A stretch of 64,000 bases of DNA from Propioniciclava sp. MC1595 (GCF_017569205.1 NZ_CP071870.1:2294001-2358000), one strand, 5' to 3'. Shown: positions 1 through 8,377, counted from the first letter of the stretch. Numbers and translations are program-made. Notes: generated by a model not told the origin, from the letters alone.

Positions 1-31
1 CGCCGGTGCCGGCGAGCACGAGAACCCTCAT
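1..31 (-). CDS. Start of a cobK-like gene (precorrin-6A reductase), cut by the window edge
   Basis: Only ten codons are inside the window. Read leftwards from an ATG at 31 they give MRVLVLAGTG, the glycine-rich nucleotide-binding start seen in precorrin-6A reductase CobK/CbiJ, which reduces a corrin intermediate with NADPH. The gene points away from cobD with 33 bases between the two starts, so both may share a promoter region. Position next to corrin genes supports the call. Ten residues cannot exclude another Rossmann-type protein. Confidence 0.45.
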   Translation of the reverse strand, partial: MRVLVLAGTG

Positions 32-64
32 GGTCCCCGACCCTAACCGCCCGCGCGGTGCCCG

Positions 65-1009
65 ATGAGCCGCGCCCTCGGCCTGGTGCTCGGCGTCGCC
101 GCCGACGCGGTCCTCGGCGACCCACGGCGCGGCCATCCCGTCGCCGCCTTCGGGTCGTGGGCAGCGACGGTTGAGCGGGAACTGTACGCCGACTCACGCT
201 CACGCGGCGCCGCCTTCACCGCGGTCGCGGTCGCACCCGTCCTGGCGTGCGGTGTCGCCGCCGAACGGCTGACCCGCCGCCACCCGGTCGCGCACACCCT
301 GGCCACCGCCGTTGTCACCTGGGCGTGCCTCGGGGCCCGGTCGCTCGCCCGCGAGGGTCACGCCATGGCAGACCGGCTCGCCACCGGCGACCTGGGCGCT
401 GCCCGCGCCCAACTCCCGAACCTGTGCGGGCGCTCCCCCGACGGCCTGTCCACCGATGACCTGGGCCGGGCCACCGTCGAGTCCCTGGCCGAGAACACCA
501 ACGACGCCGTCGTCGCCACCCTGTGCTGGGCGGCGGTGGCGGGCATGCCAGGCATGGCCGCCCATCGGGCCGTCAACACCCTGGATGCCATGGTCGGCCA
601 CCGCAACGACCGCTACGCCCACTTCGGCACCGCCTCGGCTCACCTGGACGACCTGCTCGGCTGGGCGTCCGCCCGGCTCACCGGCGCGCTCGCCTGCGCC
701 GTCGCCCCGCTGGCCGGCGGCATCCCCCTCCGGGCCGCCACCACCATGCTGCGCGACGCCGCCGACCACCCCAGCCCCAACGGTGGCTGGTGCGAGGCGG
801 CGTGGGCCGGGGCGTTGGGCGTCCGGCTCGGCGGCGCCAACACCTATGGTGACCGCGTCGAGGTCCGCGGTACGTTGGGCAACCCCGACTGGCCCCACCC
901 GAGCGCCGGGGACGTCCGTCAGGCGGCCCGCCTGGTCACCGCCGTCACGGCTGCGGCCACGGCCCTGGCGGCCACCACCGCCGCCCTCGTCACCAGGAGG
1001 ACCCGATGA
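65..1009 (+). CDS. cobD: Adenosylcobinamide-phosphate synthase CobD/CbiB
   Basis: CobD/CbiB is the membrane enzyme that joins (R)-1-amino-2-propanol or its phosphate to adenosylcobyric acid, giving adenosylcobinamide (phosphate). The 314-residue product has the family length and opening, with GDPRRGHPVAAFG near residues 18-30, the conserved ESLAENTNDAVV segment around 138-149, and NTLDAMVGHRNDRY around 170-183. Hydrophobic stretches near both ends fit a membrane protein. ATG at 65 starts just before the conserved N-terminus; no strong ribosome site is visible. The stop overlaps the cobQ start in an ATGA, so the two genes are translationally coupled and form the head of the cob operon. Confidence 0.95.
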   Translation: MSRALGLVLGVAADAVLGDPRRGHPVAAFGSWAATVERELYADSRSRGAAFTAVAVAPVLACGVAAERLTRRHPVAHTLATAVVTWACLGARSLAREGHAMADRLATGDLGAARAQLPNLCGRSPDGLSTDDLGRATVESLAENTNDAVVATLCWAAVAGMPGMAAHRAVNTLDAMVGHRNDRYAHFGTASAHLDDLLGWASARLTGALACAVAPLAGGIPLRAATTMLRDAADHPSPNGGWCEAAWAGALGVRLGGANTYGDRVEVRGTLGNPDWPHPSAGDVRQAARLVTAVTAAATALAATTAALVTRRTR

Positions 1010-2442
1010 CCGGCCTGCTCATCGCCGGCACCAGCTCGGACGCCGGCAAGTCGCTCGTCGTCACCGGCCTGTGCCGTGCCTTCGCCCGCCGCGGCCTGAC
1101 GGTCACGCCGTTCAAGGCGCAGAACATGTCGAACAACTCCGCGATCTGCGCCGACGGCGGCGAGATCGGCCGCGCCCAGTGCCTGCAGGCGCAGGCGGCG
1201 GGCGTCGAGCCGTCCACCCTGCTCAACCCGGTGTTGCTCAAGCCCGGCAGCGACCGGCGCGCCCACGTCGTGCTGCGGGGCCGGGACGCCGGCGTCCTCG
1301 AGGCCGGTGAGTACGCCACCGGCCGGGCCCACCTGGCCGAGTCCGCCTACGCCGCCTACGCCGAGCTCGCCGGCAAACACGACCTGGTCGTGGTCGAGGG
1401 GGCCGGGTCGCCAGCCGAGATCAACCTGCGCGAACGCGACTACGTCAACATGGGGTTGGCCAGGCGTTTCGACCTCCCGGTGGTCATCGTTGGCGACATC
1501 GACCGCGGTGGCGTCCTCGCCAGCCTGTACGGCACCTGGGCGCTGCTCGAGCCCGCCGACCAGCGCCTGTTGTCCGGATACGTGATCAACAAGTTCCGTG
1601 GCGACCAGACGGTGCTGGACCCCGGCCTGGCCGAGATCACCCGCCGCACCGGCCTGCCGTGTTTCGGTGTGCTGCCCTGGCTCGACGGCGTCTGGCTCGA
1701 CGGCGAGGACGCCCTCGACATCGCCCGCTGGTCCGCAGGGGCCCGGCACCGCGAGGGCCACGAGCTGCGGGTGGCGGTGCTCCGCCTGCCCCGGATCTCC
1801 AACTCCACCGACGTCGAGGCGCTGGCCGCGACGCCGGGGGTGCGCGTCGACGTGACCACCGACCCGGCCGTGGCGGCAGCGTCCGACCTGCTGGTCGTGC
1901 CGGGCACGCGCGCGACGCTGAACGACCTCGCCTGGCTGCGCGACCGTGGCCTCGACCAAGTGGTGAAGAAGCGGCATGCGTCCGGACGCCCCACGCTCGG
2001 CATCTGCGGCGGCTTCGAGATGCTCGCCAGGACGATCACCGACGACATCGAGTCCGGTGCAGGCCACGTCGCCGGGCTGGGCGTGCTGCCGGTCGAGTTC
2101 GTCTTCGGTGAGCGCACCACGCGGCGGTCCTCCTACAGGTGGCGGAACCTCGAGGTGTCCGGCTACGAGATCCACCACGGCCAGGTGACGGCGCGGAGCG
2201 GGGAACCATTCCTGGACGGCGTCCGCGACGACGCGACGTTCGGCACCATGCTGCACGGGGCATTCGAGGACGACGCATTCCGTGTGGCCTTCCTGACCCA
2301 CGTCACCGAACTGGCCGGCAGCGACTGGCGACCGACCCCCGGGCCGGGGTACGCGGCAGCCCGTGAAACCATGATCGACACGCTGGCGGATGCCGTCGAG
2401 ACCCACCTCGACCTCGACGCCCTGCTGGCGTTGAGGAGTTGA
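1006..2442 (+). CDS. cobQ: Cobyric acid synthase CobQ/CbiP
   Basis: CobQ is the glutamine-dependent amidotransferase that amidates the b, d, e and g carboxyls of adenosylcobyrinic acid a,c-diamide to give adenosylcobyric acid. The 478-residue protein has the N-terminal dethiobiotin-synthetase-like ATPase fold (IAGTSSDAGKS at residues 6-16, then KAQNMSNNS). A class I glutamine amidotransferase domain follows, with the catalytic cysteine in LGICGGFEM near residue 329 and a C-terminal histidine in LHGAFEDD. Length is normal. It overlaps cobD by four bases and is followed by the short cobO remnant rather than directly by cobB. Confidence 0.96.
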   Translation: MTGLLIAGTSSDAGKSLVVTGLCRAFARRGLTVTPFKAQNMSNNSAICADGGEIGRAQCLQAQAAGVEPSTLLNPVLLKPGSDRRAHVVLRGRDAGVLEAGEYATGRAHLAESAYAAYAELAGKHDLVVVEGAGSPAEINLRERDYVNMGLARRFDLPVVIVGDIDRGGVLASLYGTWALLEPADQRLLSGYVINKFRGDQTVLDPGLAEITRRTGLPCFGVLPWLDGVWLDGEDALDIARWSAGARHREGHELRVAVLRLPRISNSTDVEALAATPGVRVDVTTDPAVAAASDLLVVPGTRATLNDLAWLRDRGLDQVVKKRHASGRPTLGICGGFEMLARTITDDIESGAGHVAGLGVLPVEFVFGERTTRRSSYRWRNLEVSGYEIHHGQVTARSGEPFLDGVRDDATFGTMLHGAFEDDAFRVAFLTHVTELAGSDWRPTPGPGYAAARETMIDTLADAVETHLDLDALLALRS

Positions 2443-2443
2443 G

Positions 2444-2548
2444 ATGGCACCGTCCCACGGCGAAACCACGCGCGCACGGCGCACCAAGCCCCCGCTGATC
2501 GTCCACGCCGGCTGCGGCGCGCGGGGGCAGGCGGGCATCGCATGGTGA
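2444..2548 (+). pseudogene. cobO: In-frame deletion scar of cobO (34 codons left)
   Basis: Between cobQ and cobB lies an intact 34-codon reading frame from ATG 2444 to TGA 2548. Its first part (TTRARRTKPPLIVHAG) matches the usual CobO N-terminus just before the P-loop. Its last part (GARGQAGIAW) matches a CobO C-terminus and lines up residue for residue with GVRARRGIDY, the end of the full cobO at 58175-58741. The P-loop and the whole catalytic body are missing, so roughly 150-160 codons were lost in frame while the stop and the overlap with cobB survived. In several actinobacteria cobO sits directly upstream of cobB, as this scar implies. The product cannot be an active adenosyltransferase. 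Confidence 0.6.
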
Positions 2549-3894
2549 CCGCACTGCCTCGGTTCGCCCTGGCCGCGCCCACCTCGGGGGCCGGCAAGAC
2601 GACCGTGGCGTTCGGGCTGATGGCCGCACTGCGGGCCCGCGGGCTCGACGTCGCCCCGTTCAAGGTGGGCCCCGACTACATCGACCCCGGCTACCACGCG
2701 CTGGCCACCGGACGCCCCGGCCGCAACCTCGACCCCTGGCTCTGCGGGGCCGACCTGATCTCCCCCCTCCTGCTGCACGGCTCAGCCGGAGCCCACGTGG
2801 CCGTGATCGAGGGCGTGATGGGGCTCTACGACGGCAAGCTCGGCGAGGTCGACGGACGCCGGGGCTTCGGCTCCACCGCCCACGTCGCCCAGCTCACCGA
2901 CACGCCGGTCGTGCTCGTCGTGGACGCCGCCCACTCCTCCCGCACCGCCGCCGCCGTCGCACACGGACTGGCCGTGCACCCCGACGCGCCGCGCGTCGCC
3001 GGCGTGATCCTGAACCGGGTGGGCTCGCCGCGCGCGCTGGCCGAGGTCGCCGACGCGTTGGGGCAGGTGAGCCTGCCGCTCCTGGGCTCAATACCGCGCA
3101 GCACCGCTCTCGTCGTGCCCTCGAGGCACCTGGGATTGGTACCCGCCGCCGAGCGGGCCGCCGCACAGGCGGTGGTCGATTCGGCGGCCGCGCTCGTGGC
3201 CGACCACGTCGACCTCGACGCGTTGCTGGACCTGGCCCGCACGGTTGCACCCCTCGACACCGAGCCCTGGTCGCCGGTCAGGGCACTGGCCGTGGACGCC
3301 CCCACCAGGTCGCAGCAGCGCCCACGGATCGCCATCGCGGCTGGACGGGCGTTCACGTTCCGCTACGCCGAGACCACCGAGCTGCTGGAGGCAGCCGGAT
3401 GCGACGTGGTCGAGTTCGACCCCCTCACCGACCCCAACCTGCCCGACCGAACTGCCGGGCTGTACCTGGGTGGCGGCTTCCCCGAAGTGTTCGCCAGCGA
3501 ACTCGCCGCCAACACCACGCTCCTCACCCACGTGAGAGCGGCCGTGGAGGCGGGGCTTCCCACCTACGCCGAGTGCGCCGGGCTGCTCTACCTGTGTCGG
3601 AGCCTCGACGGCGCCCCGATGGCCGGCGTCCTGCCGCTCACCGCTCGCATGTCGGAGCGGCTCACGCTGGGGTACCAGCAGTCCACTGTCCCCCACGACG
3701 GACTGACCGTGCGGACCGGCGAGACGTATCGCTTCCACGAGTTCCACCGCACCACGGTCGAACCGACCGACAGACACCCCCACCTCAGCAGGGGCGTCCA
3801 GGCCAGCTACCACCACGTCCACTGGGCCGGGCACCCCGAGCAGGCCCGGCGCTTCGCCGAAGCCGCCACGCACTTCCACCGGGCGCACCCATGA
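2542..3894 (+). CDS. cobB: Cobyrinic (hydrogenobyrinic) acid a,c-diamide synthase CobB/CbiA
   Basis: CobB/CbiA amidates the a and c side chains of the corrin ring using ATP and glutamine. The 450-residue protein has the N-terminal ATPase domain (APTSGAGKTTV at residues 11-21, then FKVGPDYIDPGYH near 47-59). The C-terminal amidotransferase domain has the conserved GGGFPE segment near 313 and the nucleophile cysteine in YAECAGLLYL near 343. ATG 2542 lies inside the end of the cobO scar, in another frame, which preserves an operon-style overlap. The TGA overlaps the cobC start (ATGA). Whether the substrate is cobyrinic or hydrogenobyrinic acid cannot be read from the sequence. Confidence 0.95.
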   Translation: MVTALPRFALAAPTSGAGKTTVAFGLMAALRARGLDVAPFKVGPDYIDPGYHALATGRPGRNLDPWLCGADLISPLLLHGSAGAHVAVIEGVMGLYDGKLGEVDGRRGFGSTAHVAQLTDTPVVLVVDAAHSSRTAAAVAHGLAVHPDAPRVAGVILNRVGSPRALAEVADALGQVSLPLLGSIPRSTALVVPSRHLGLVPAAERAAAQAVVDSAAALVADHVDLDALLDLARTVAPLDTEPWSPVRALAVDAPTRSQQRPRIAIAAGRAFTFRYAETTELLEAAGCDVVEFDPLTDPNLPDRTAGLYLGGGFPEVFASELAANTTLLTHVRAAVEAGLPTYAECAGLLYLCRSLDGAPMAGVLPLTARMSERLTLGYQQSTVPHDGLTVRTGETYRFHEFHRTTVEPTDRHPHLSRGVQASYHHVHWAGHPEQARRFAEAATHFHRAHP

Positions 3895-4934
3895 ACCTCC
3901 GCCACCACGGGGACTCCGACACCGCCCCCGGCCTCATCGACCTGGCCGTCAACGTCCGAAGCCCGGCCCCCGCCTGGCTGCTGCACGCACTGACCCACGA
4001 CCCCGCCCGCTGGGCCAGCTACCCCGACCCCCGAGACGCCATGGCGGCACTCGCGAACCGCCACGGCGTCCCACCCCATTACGTCCTACCCGTCGCCGGC
4101 GCGGCGGCGGCGTTCACCCTGGTCGCCGAATCCCTCCGACCGACGCAACCCGTCGTGGTCCACCCCCAGTTCACCGAACCCGAGTCTGCGCTGACCGACG
4201 CCGGCCTCCCTGTGACCAGGCACGTGCTGTCCGCACCCGAGTTCCTGCTCGACCCCGACAAGGTCCCCCACGGCGACCTCGTCGTGATCGGCAATCCCAC
4301 CAACCCCACAGGCACCCTCCACCCCGCCGCGGGCATCCGGTCCCTCCGCCGACCGGACCGGATCGTGGTCGTCGACGAGGCCTTCATGGACTTCGTCCCC
4401 GGAGAGCAAGAGTCGGTTCTCAACGGCGACGACCTGACCGGGATGCTGGTCGTTCGGTCCCTCACCAAGATGTGGGGAATCCCCGGAATCAGGGCCGGAT
4501 ACGTGGTGGGAGACCCCCGCCTCGTCGAAGTGCTGGCGCACCGCCAGCGCCCTTGGGCCACTTCCACCCCAGCCCTCGACGCCCTCGTGGTCTGCAACAC
4601 GCCCGAAGCCCTCGCTGAGGCCGGGGCTGCGGCCCGTCAGACCGACAACGACCGCGCTTTGCTGTGCTCAGCACTGGCCAACGTGGGGTTCCCTGTCGCC
4701 GGCACCCCCCGGACGCCGTTCGTCCTCGTCCCCAGCACCAGACTGGGGCGGGAATCCATCCGACCACGGCTCGCCAGGCACGGGTTCGCTGTCCGTCGCG
4801 GGGAGACGTTCCCCGGACTCGGCCCCGACTGGTTCAGGGCCGCCGTCCGCGACGAGGCCACGTCAACAGCCTTGGCCGAAGCCCTCGCAGCCATCGCACA
4901 GGCCGCCGGCAGCCACCCGTCCACGTCTGGCTGA
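3891..4934 (+). CDS. cobC: CobC-type aminotransferase-fold enzyme (threonine-phosphate decarboxylase family)
   Basis: This is a 347-residue PLP enzyme of the histidinol-phosphate aminotransferase group. Relatives in cobalamin operons (CobC, or CobD in Salmonella) make the aminopropanol linker from L-threonine phosphate. Visible landmarks are the GNPTNPTG motif near residue 132, VVDEAFMDF near 160-168, and the PLP-lysine region RSLTKMWGIPGIRAGY around 190-205. ATG 3891 overlaps the cobB stop, so it is the last gene of the operon before the island. Sequence alone does not separate it from a true histidinol-phosphate aminotransferase; the context decides. Confidence 0.88.
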   Translation: MNLRHHGDSDTAPGLIDLAVNVRSPAPAWLLHALTHDPARWASYPDPRDAMAALANRHGVPPHYVLPVAGAAAAFTLVAESLRPTQPVVVHPQFTEPESALTDAGLPVTRHVLSAPEFLLDPDKVPHGDLVVIGNPTNPTGTLHPAAGIRSLRRPDRIVVVDEAFMDFVPGEQESVLNGDDLTGMLVVRSLTKMWGIPGIRAGYVVGDPRLVEVLAHRQRPWATSTPALDALVVCNTPEALAEAGAAARQTDNDRALLCSALANVGFPVAGTPRTPFVLVPSTRLGRESIRPRLARHGFAVRRGETFPGLGPDWFRAAVRDEATSTALAEALAAIAQAAGSHPSTSG

Positions 4935-4988
4935 GGTGCCGTCACGATGACACTGATTGGCGCCAATCAAGGCGCTGACCACGTATGA

Positions 4989-5032
4989 CAGCGCCCCCGG
5001 CCCGACTCGAACGGGCAACCATCGGACTAGAA
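4989..5032. repeat. Left attachment-site repeat (orphan 3' half of tRNA-Arg)
   Basis: This 44-base segment matches 54544-54587 with a single difference (C at 5027, T at 54582). It corresponds to the T arm, acceptor 3' strand and 3' flank of the tRNA-Arg on the minus strand. No 5' half follows it; IS21 debris begins about 60 bases to the right. It marks the left boundary between the cob operon and the island. Confidence 0.85.
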
Positions 5033-5091
5033 CAGACCCTTGTCTCAAGCTACCCCGCGAACCCTTGAAACCCCTTGTCGCCACGCTCAAG

Positions 5092-5312
5092 AGTGCGGAT
5101 GCGCGCGGTGTACCGGCTCCTCGGGCTGGTCCGCCGCTACGGCAACGCGCCGGTCGACACGGCGTGCTCCCGCGCGCTGGACCTCGACGTGGTGTCGGTC
5201 ACCAAGATCGCCTCCATGCTCGAGCGGGCCACCGAGGACACCTTGCCGCTGCTGCCGACCGGCACCATCCCGGGTGGCCGGTTCGCCGGCCAACCCGCCG
5301 AGTTCCTTGATG
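5092..5312 (+). pseudogene. IS21-family istA fragment (C-terminal end)
   Basis: The frame reads VYRLLGLVRRYG, then CSRALDL and SMLERATED, and ends near GRFAGQPAEF. This is the C-terminal region of IS21-type (IstA) transposases. No catalytic domain is present upstream, because the island boundary lies only about 60 bases away. The match stops near 5310, where an oppositely oriented DUF5655 gene begins. It is not the tail of the istA at 50717-52276, so it came from a different IS21 element. Confidence 0.6.
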
Positions 5313-5551
5313 CGATCGGACCTGAGCTCACGGGGCAACGCGATGGAGAGCACCGCTGGGACATCGCTGTTGATGTACTGCCCGGGGCGCCACAGGTAGG
5401 CAAAGCCGCGGCGCCGGAAGGCGACCTGGCTCTTGGTGGCTTTCATTGTCGTTTCGCTGAGTGTGCTCACTGCCTCTTGAACTGCGTGAAGGATCGCAGC
5501 ACCCTCGGGGAAACCTTGAAACAGTTCCGCGGCGGCGGCGTAGTCGTCCAT
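5310..5551 (-). pseudogene. DUF5655-type protein, 3' part missing
   Basis: Reading leftwards from ATG 5551, about 80 codons give a DUF5655-like sequence with the diagnostic run KATKSQVAFRRRGFAYLW and VLSIALPREL. The function of this domain is unknown. The frame then runs into antisense IS21 sequence near 5310, so the C-terminal half has been replaced and the gene is probably dead. Base composition resembles the neighbouring arsA gene. Confidence 0.55.
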
Positions 5552-5640
5552 CGGCCGAGGGTAGATCCACCAGATCCGAGAGGGCCAGTCAGACCCCTGA
5601 TGTGTGGGGACGACGGGGACGCCAGAGGGGCGGCTGAACG

Positions 5641-7416
5641 CTACCGGGCGGCCAGGACCTCCTGCGGCCGGGCCAGGTCCTCGAGGGCCGGGACGCCGAT
5701 GGGCTCCCGCGTCTGGAGGGGCACGACCGCGACCCTGGGGGCGATGGCGCGCACTCGGTTGAGGTGTTCGGCCTCGTTGTTGGCTCGACGGACGAGCAAC
5801 GGCGAGGTGGGAGCGGCGGCGCTGAGCGAGTTGTTGACGACCCATGCCCAGGGGTGGATGTGGGCGCGCTCGAGGTCCTCGACGAGTTCTTCGGCCTCCA
5901 GGATGGGGGTGGTCTCGGGCAGGGTGACGATGATGATCCTGGTGTGCCCGGGATCCTGGAGGCGCATCAGGGGCGTGGTGTTCCGCGCCCGTTGGCTCTC
6001 GTCGAGGTGGCGCATGATGTCGCGGTGGTAGGAGCCGGTGGCGTCCATGAGGAGCAGCGTGTGGCCGGTGGGTGCGGTGTCCATGACGACGAACTGCGTC
6101 CGGGCCTGGTTCACGGCCCGGCTGAACTGCTGGAAGACGGCGACCTCCTCGGTGCAGGGGCTCATCAGGTCCTCCAGCAGGGCGGCTCGGCCGGCGTCGT
6201 CGAGGTTCTTGCCCTTGGTGGCCATCACGCGGTCCCGGTAGGCCTGCGTGGCCTGTTCTGGGTCGATGGCGTCGACGGTGAGGTTGGCCACGCCGGCCTC
6301 GAGGGTGGCGCTCAGGTGGGCGGCGGGGTCGGTGGTCGTGAGGTGGACGCGGTGGCCCCGTTCGGCGAGTGCCACCGCGATGGCGGCCGCGATGGTGGTC
6401 TTGCCGACGCCGCCCTTTCCCATCGTCATCACCAGCCCGTGGCCTTGGGCCTCGAGGTCGTCGATCAGCGAGGACAGCCCTGCCGGAGCGTCCCCACCGA
6501 CCAACGCTGCCTCCGGCGCCTCGCCGGGGGGGAGGTCGTCCGAGAACAGGTGCTCGAGGGCGGGCAGGCCGACCATGTTGGTCGGTTTGAGGGCGATCTC
6601 ATCCGTGGCCATCCCGGTCAGGGTGGCGGGCAGGTTCGCGAGAACCTGTTGCTCGCGGTCGCGGATCGCTTGGTGGAGGGAGTCTCCCGCGCGGCTGGGG
6701 GGCAGGACGCCGTTGAGGACGAGGTGGGTCGGGCGGATGCCGAGCGCGGAGAGCTCGTCGTGGGTGCGGGCGACCTCGCTGAGGGTGCTGGTCTGGGCGC
6801 GGGCGACCAGCACCAACCGGGTCGTGCCTGGATCGGTCAGGGCCTGCACGGCCGCGCGATACGTGGCACGGTTCTTCTCCAGCCCGCTCATCGGGCCCAG
6901 GCACGAGGCGTCGCCCTTGCCCTGGTCGAGGAAGCTCGTCCAGCTGCCGGGCAGTTGCAGCAGCCGGATGGTGTGCCCCGTGGGGGCCGTGTCGAAGATG
7001 ACGTGGTCGAAGCCCGCGGTCTCGGTGGGGTCGGCGAGCAGCATGGTGAACTCGTTGAACGAGGCGATCTCGGTGGTGCAGGAGCCGGACAGCTGTTCGG
7101 TGATGGCCGCGATCTCGCCGGGGGGCAGCAGCGCACGCACGGGCGCCAGGATCTTCTCCCGGTAGTCGGCGGCTGCCTGGGCGGGGTCGATCTCGATGGC
7201 GGACAGGCCGGGGACCTGCGTGATGGCGGTGACCCGGTTGCCGATCGCTGTGCCGAAGACCTGCCCCACGTTGCTCGCGGGGTCGGTGCTGACCAGCAGC
7301 ACGCGCTTCCCGCGCCGGGCCAGCACCACCGCGGTGGCGCACGCGATGCTGGTCTTGCCCACGCCCCCCTTGCCGGTGAAGAACAGGTGGCGGGGCGGGT
7401 TGTCGAGGAAGCGCAT
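5641..7416 (-). CDS. arsA: Arsenite-transporting ATPase ArsA
   Basis: ArsA hydrolyses ATP to energise arsenite extrusion when paired with a membrane pump. The 591-residue protein has the expected two halves, each with a deviant Walker A of the ArsA/ParA type: FFTGKGGVGKTS at residues 12-23 and MTMGKGGVGKTT in the second half near 330. Each half also carries the switch motif DTAPTGHT. Cysteines in SGSCTTEI and SPCTEE fit the metalloid site. ATG 7416 is preceded by a good GGAG site. It lies just downstream of arsD in an arsR-arsD-arsA set. Canonical ArsA works with ArsB, but here the only carrier is the divergent Acr3. Confidence 0.95.
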   Translation of the reverse strand: MRFLDNPPRHLFFTGKGGVGKTSIACATAVVLARRGKRVLLVSTDPASNVGQVFGTAIGNRVTAITQVPGLSAIEIDPAQAAADYREKILAPVRALLPPGEIAAITEQLSGSCTTEIASFNEFTMLLADPTETAGFDHVIFDTAPTGHTIRLLQLPGSWTSFLDQGKGDASCLGPMSGLEKNRATYRAAVQALTDPGTTRLVLVARAQTSTLSEVARTHDELSALGIRPTHLVLNGVLPPSRAGDSLHQAIRDREQQVLANLPATLTGMATDEIALKPTNMVGLPALEHLFSDDLPPGEAPEAALVGGDAPAGLSSLIDDLEAQGHGLVMTMGKGGVGKTTIAAAIAVALAERGHRVHLTTTDPAAHLSATLEAGVANLTVDAIDPEQATQAYRDRVMATKGKNLDDAGRAALLEDLMSPCTEEVAVFQQFSRAVNQARTQFVVMDTAPTGHTLLLMDATGSYHRDIMRHLDESQRARNTTPLMRLQDPGHTRIIIVTLPETTPILEAEELVEDLERAHIHPWAWVVNNSLSAAAPTSPLLVRRANNEAEHLNRVRAIAPRVAVVPLQTREPIGVPALEDLARPQEVLAAR

Positions 7417-7446
7417 GGCCGGGTCTCCTTCTGGCTCGGTGGGGAA

Positions 7447-7818
7447 TCAGCAGCAGCCGGTGGAGCCGCCACAACCACCGGCGGTGGCCAGGGGCAATTC
7501 GATGCGCAGCGCCGGTGTGACGCCCGCCCACTGCTGCAGCTCCTCGCGCGTGGGGTAGCGGCCGGTGAGCACCGTGACGTCGTCCACCACGGTCAGGGGC
7601 AGGCCGGCGGAGCCGACGGTCTGGACGAAGGCCACCGCGATGGGGTTCGCCGCGAAGGCGCCAGGATCGGTGGCCAGGTTGGCCCGGGCGACGTCGACGC
7701 CCTCGCCCTTCACGGCGTTCAGGTCCGCGGTGAACCGGACCAGGCTCTCGTCGACGTCGGTGCCACACACACCGGTGTTGCAGCACAGTGCGGGTTCGAA
7801 GACGCGGATGACGGCCAT
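7447..7818 (-). CDS. arsD: Arsenic metallochaperone ArsD
   Basis: ArsD binds As(III) and hands it to ArsA; it is also a weak repressor. The 123-residue protein begins IRVFEPALCCNTGVCG, giving the Cys12-Cys13-Cys18 type site, and ends with a vicinal pair in GGSTGCC. The middle part has the thioredoxin-like fold signature (GLPLTVVDD). ATG 7818 follows a GGAGGGG ribosome site. It is 30 bases upstream of arsA and downstream of arsR in the same orientation. Confidence 0.95.
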   Translation of the reverse strand: MAVIRVFEPALCCNTGVCGTDVDESLVRFTADLNAVKGEGVDVARANLATDPGAFAANPIAVAFVQTVGSAGLPLTVVDDVTVLTGRYPTREELQQWAGVTPALRIELPLATAGGCGGSTGCC

Positions 7819-7847
7819 GGCCCCTCCCAGTGACTAATTGACGCTCA

Positions 7848-7877
7848 TCGATATAGCCCTAGGGTAGCCCATATCGA
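7848..7877. promoter_or_regulatory. Candidate ArsR operator before arsD
   Basis: In the 95-base gap between arsR and arsD, TCGATAT (7848-7854) faces its inverted copy ATATCGA (7871-7877) across 16 bases. The same heptamer recurs at 8358-8364 in front of acr3, so it is a plausible ArsR recognition half-site for a promoter internal to the cluster. This is inferred from symmetry and position only. Confidence 0.5.
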
Positions 7878-7913
7878 CGTGCGCCAATGCGATCCCGGAG
7901 AAGTCGGCGTCGG

Positions 7914-8291
7914 TCAGCAGCAGCGAGGGCCCTCGGTGGATTCGCCGAGGAAGTCCCGCGCGACATCGAGGACGTTCCTCACCACGGTGTAGTGGGCCCA
8001 GCGCCCACGCTGCTCGCGCGTGACCAGCCCGGCCTCGGCCAGCTTCTTCAAGTGGTGGGAGAGGGTGGGCTGGCTGATGCCCAGGGCGTCCGGGAGGTGG
8101 CAGGCGCAGGCCGTGCCGTCCGGAGAGGCGGCCAGGTGTGCCAAGAGCCGCACCCGGGTCGGGTCGGCCAGCGCCTTGAACGTGTCGGCGAGGCAGCCGG
8201 CGCGCTCGGCGGGCATCACGTCGGGGGCCGCCGTGGCACACGTCTCGGCCTCGATGACGAGATTGCTGAGGTCCAGTGCCGCGCGTGCCAT
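7914..8291 (-). CDS. arsR: ArsR/SmtB-family arsenic-responsive repressor
   Basis: This is a 125-residue winged-helix repressor. ADPTRVRLLAHL and the recognition helix region ISQPTLSHHLKKLAEAGLV are typical of ArsR. Metalloid-binding cysteines are likely those in CACHLPD, with others at CAT near residue 18, CLAD and the C-terminal RCC. It is transcribed away from acr3, and candidate operators lie on both sides. It probably controls both the acr3 side and the arsDA side and releases DNA on As(III) binding. Confidence 0.93.
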   Translation of the reverse strand: MARAALDLSNLVIEAETCATAAPDVMPAERAGCLADTFKALADPTRVRLLAHLAASPDGTACACHLPDALGISQPTLSHHLKKLAEAGLVTREQRGRWAHYTVVRNVLDVARDFLGESTEGPRCC

Positions 8292-8308
8292 CCGGCCAGT
8301 GTAGCCGC

Positions 8309-8364
8309 CATATTGACAGGTGTCGATGCTATCAGGAAGGATGCGGATCGAACGTCGTCGATAT
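8309..8364. promoter_or_regulatory. Divergent arsR/acr3 control region
   Basis: The 86 bases between the arsR start (8291) and the acr3 start (8378) hold an imperfect dyad around ATATTGAC-aggt-GTCGAT (8310-8328) and a TCGATAT heptamer at 8358-8364 that is shared with the arsD operator. The arrangement fits ArsR autorepression together with repression of the efflux gene. No clean -35/-10 pair was identified. Confidence 0.4.
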
Positions 8365-8377
8365 GAGAGGTGCGATT

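Noticed and set aside
919-2778. Long minus-strand open frame across cobQ and cobB
   Set aside because: It is antisense to two confidently assigned genes, has no recognisable domain, and shows the low-complexity Arg/Gly/Val composition typical of shadow frames in high-GC DNA.
4955-4968. Perfect 14-base palindrome GATTGGCGCCAATC after cobC
   Set aside because: It has no loop to act as a terminator hairpin, and no regulator or promoter can be tied to it. It may be chance or an unknown site, so no feature was called.
4989-5060. A second tRNA-Arg gene at the left boundary
   Set aside because: Only the 3' half matches. The sequence that should form the D arm and acceptor 5' strand is replaced, so it is an attachment-site remnant.
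5764-7833. A 689-codon plus-strand frame opposite arsA and arsD
   Set aside because: The minus strand encodes complete ArsA and ArsD with all motifs and ribosome sites; the plus frame has no motif and is a GC artefact.
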